Below, in pieces: positions 62,289-64,000 of a stretch of 64,000 nucleotides of DNA. A program made the position numbers and the translations under genes. Position 1 is the stretch's first letter; every line of letters begins with the position of its first letter. Under the pieces are notes generated by a model that was given only the letters and a program-made list of their open reading frames with translations, searched no databases and was not told the origin of the DNA. The DNA lies in assembly GCF_027359675.1 (NCBI RefSeq), contig NZ_CP114788.1, positions 1 to 64,000 on the forward strand. The letters run 5' to 3'. Source of the DNA: Roseibium sp. Sym1 (GTDB taxonomy: Bacteria; Pseudomonadota; Alphaproteobacteria; Rhizobiales; Stappiaceae).

Positions 62289-63160
62289 CCTTCGCTCAGT
62301 CAGAACCCGATACGATAGCGCTGCCGGACGTTCAATTTGCCACCAGCGCCGAAGGCATTCCCGTTGCGCGCGTCGGCGATACTGCTTTCGCCATGGTGCC
62401 CGGCCGCGTCGAAACTTGCTTTCTGGCCACGGCCTGGTGCGTGCGCCGGCCGCTCGCCGAGCTCGTTCGCAATGATTTTTACGGGCATGGCGGAGAGCTT
62501 GCCGGCGAAGAGGCGTTCCGCGCCAAGGTGCTCGAACAGGCCGGGCACGCCCGCGAAAAGCGTGCCCTCGGACGCCGGGAGGTTCGCTGCCACGCGAACA
62601 CGCCATGGGGACCGTCGCAGGGGGCGACGGTCTTTGGCGAGAGAGTGGTCTGCCATTCGACCGCTGCTCATGGAGGTTTCCATCTCTCCGCCGACCGCAA
62701 CGCGAAGGTCGACCGGGGTCTTCGCCGGCAAGGCGGCTGGTACGAGGAAGATGCCGAATGGGCGATTGTTGCGCTGACCCTTCCGCACCTCTTCACAAGC
62801 TTCGAGCGGCGGAGCGCCGAGCAGACCGTGAAAGACAGCTGGCCGGATGCCTGGGAAGTGATTTTTGGCACCGTGCTCGAACCCGGCCAGTCTCACGAAA
62901 AGGATCGGCGCGCGTTTCATGCACGTCATGCTGGCGACTGGATCGTCATCTCCGCCATAAGGGCGGAGCAGCACCACGGTTTTGTGGAGGTCATTGCAAC
63001 GCCCGGCGGCGCGCGAGGGCCAAAGACTGAGGAACGCCGGTTCCTCGTTCCAGCTGCGGAATACGAGATCGGCCGTTTCGGTTTCGTCGTCGATCCGGCC
63101 CGGCACGATGCATACGACGGCCCTTCGAGCTTCATTGGGTGGAGGCCGAGTTCGCCATGA
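62285..63160 (+). CDS. DUF7007-type plasmid protein
   Basis: A 291-aa soluble protein. VRCHANTPWGPSQGATVFGE, HGGFHLSADRNAKVDRGLRR and GWYEEDAEWAIVALTLPHLF are the conserved blocks shared by DUF7007-like plasmid proteins. Function unknown. Start (62285) and stop overlap both neighbours by ATGA. Confidence 0.78.
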   Translation: MTFAQSEPDTIALPDVQFATSAEGIPVARVGDTAFAMVPGRVETCFLATAWCVRRPLAELVRNDFYGHGGELAGEEAFRAKVLEQAGHAREKRALGRREVRCHANTPWGPSQGATVFGERVVCHSTAAHGGFHLSADRNAKVDRGLRRQGGWYEEDAEWAIVALTLPHLFTSFERRSAEQTVKDSWPDAWEVIFGTVLEPGQSHEKDRRAFHARHAGDWIVISAIRAEQHHGFVEVIATPGGARGPKTEERRFLVPAAEYEIGRFGFVVDPARHDAYDGPSSFIGWRPSSP

Positions 63161-63507
63161 CCCGTTTGCTTCTTCTCCGCCGAATGGAAACCGCGCGCCG
63201 CCAGACAAAGGCGCATCTGGATCTGATTGAACGCCAGATCGCGGCACGGGCCGAACGCATGACGATCAGCGCCCAGGCCAAGGCCAAGGCCAAGGCAAGA
63301 TCGCATCCGCGTGGCCGCTCCCGCTGGACACGGTCCGACGACGTCTTGTTTCGGGAGTATCTCGATCAGCTCAGTTTCGAGCGCCGCGGCGAAATCGATG
63401 CACTCACCCGAAAGCTGTCCAGGCAGGAGCAGGCGATCGTAGCCGTCAGGGCGAAGGTCACGATTGAGGGGTCTGCTGCCGGACCGGATGCGCAACTCGT
63501 ATTGTGA
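63157..63507 (+). CDS. Hypothetical basic coiled-coil protein
   Basis: A 116-aa protein, strongly basic and predicted helical. Codons from about 63274 come from a short GGCCAA tandem repeat, giving AQAKAKAKARSHPRGRSR. The N-terminus MTRLLLLRRMETARRQTKAH overlaps the previous gene by ATGA. It could bind nucleic acid. No family recognised. Confidence 0.65.
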   Translation: MTRLLLLRRMETARRQTKAHLDLIERQIAARAERMTISAQAKAKAKARSHPRGRSRWTRSDDVLFREYLDQLSFERRGEIDALTRKLSRQEQAIVAVRAKVTIEGSAAGPDAQLVL

Positions 63508-63864
63508 GGGAAGGGGCATTTGCGGGGGCACCGGTCATTCCCTTCATGATGGGCGCCGGTGGAATGCCACCCCTGCCGGCCTCCCTTCGGTTCTGGACGC
63601 GGCCGTAAACCGGCGGCCGGAGCCTTCAAGGCCGCTAACGCGCCGCGGGGCGGCCACACGCCCCATCCTCGTCAAACCTGTCCCGCGGGACTGCGCCAGG
63701 TCTTGAGAAGCCCTGCTGGCCCGCAGGACAGGTTCGCTTGTCTTGGTTCCGCGCGGACCTTGATGCCTCCGTCTTTCCGCCGGGTTCTTTTGCCCGCGCC
63801 CGAAGGGAGGGCCGGCAGGGGTCGGCTTAAGCCTTCGGTCCAACGTCGAAGGAAAGGAACTCCC
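63508..63864. other. GC-rich intergenic region with inverted repeat
   Basis: About 360 bp without a supportable gene. AACCTGTCC (63675-63683) and GGACAGGTT (63726-63734) form a 9-bp inverted repeat extended by near-complementary CGCGGG/CCCGC. It may be a structured leader or a protein-binding site. Confidence 0.45.
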
Positions 63865-64000
63865 ATGTCCAGCAACGCCCGTCCCTCCCGTCAATCCGGC
63901 AAGGTCGTCCAGCTCCGCAAGGCTGCGACCCTCGAAATGGTCCGGCACACTTGCCCCGACAGTGCCCAGGCTTCCCTCATCTCTGAAAGCTTCGGTCTTC
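63865..64000 (+). CDS. Hypothetical protein, 3' end beyond window
   Basis: The first 45 codons of an open frame beginning MSSNARPSRQSGKVVQLRKA and continuing to the window edge. GAAGGAAAGGAAC supplies a ribosome binding site 6-8 bases upstream. The basic N-terminus is typical of small plasmid backbone proteins; too little is visible for a family call. Confidence 0.55.
   Translation, partial: MSSNARPSRQSGKVVQLRKAATLEMVRHTCPDSAQASLISESFGL

Noticed and set aside
63274..63300. Short GGCCAA tandem repeat as a possible iteron
   Set aside because: It is inside a coding region and encodes the AKAKAKA stretch; too short for an origin array.
63544..63948. 134-aa minus-strand frame at the right end
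   Set aside because: Runs through the GC-rich inverted repeat and the start of the plus-strand gene; no ribosome site.
1..64000. CRISPR arrays, tRNA or rRNA genes, integron attC sites
   Set aside because: No regularly spaced identical repeats, cloverleaf-type genes or attC-like structures were seen on reading through.

Overview
The window is part of a repABC plasmid (or chromid) of an alphaproteobacterium, most likely Rhizobiales. The evidence is the repA-repB-repC cassette with an antisense RNA gene between repB and repC, a MucR/Ros-type regulator, an RHE_PE00001-family gene, and a rhizobial plasmid backbone block at the right end (TOPRIM, DUF1419, DUF3085, giant methylase-helicase, ParB, DUF7007). 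No tRNA, rRNA or CRISPR array was seen. All family assignments were made by reading the translations; none was checked by database search.

Layout. 1-3770: a GSU2403-type nucleotidyltransferase gene behind two tandem palindromes, a MucR-like gene, then about 1.6 kb of apparently decayed DNA. 3745-7599: replication and partition. 7727-10039: serine recombinase and RHE_PE00001 protein. 10137-13559: a tightly overlapping three-gene cassette (PD-(D/E)xK-like protein, small middle protein, SMC/Rad50-like ABC ATPase with a CPTC zinc hook). It resembles ABC-three-component / Lamassu / DdmABC defence systems and is the strongest candidate for a little-described system here.

14160-33816 is a nest of two Tn3-family transposons, resolved to the base. 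The outer element (mer operon, ynfA-like gene, tnpR, tnpA) is flanked by the 5-bp duplication GCATA and splits a TIGR02391-family gene. The inner 12,068-bp element (tnpA, tnpR, cadR-like regulator, dsbA/dsbB, cadA-type ATPase, CDF, PCuAC, SCO, ccdA, lspA, flavoprotein) is flanked by AAAAA and splits the outer tnpA. Removing either element restores an open frame. Three near-identical MerR-type operators tie the cadR-like gene, the dsbBA pair and the cadA operon together.

34183-35865 is a hipBA pair with an array of palindromic operators. 36296-50940 is a stress and metal island: DMT exporter, CFA-like methyltransferase plus FAD oxidoreductase, two tiny membrane proteins, an ECF sigma factor with a Cys-rich tail, DUF6629, a K+ channel-like protein, NhaA, an APC permease, and a copper-type P-ATPase operon of overlapping genes. 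51453-64000 is conserved plasmid backbone with an embedded RES-Xre toxin-antitoxin pair, and it runs off the right end in a partial gene.

The plasmid thus combines stable maintenance (RepAB, resolvase, two toxin-antitoxin pairs), probable defence or anti-restriction functions, and stacked Hg, Cd/Zn/Pb and Cu resistance.
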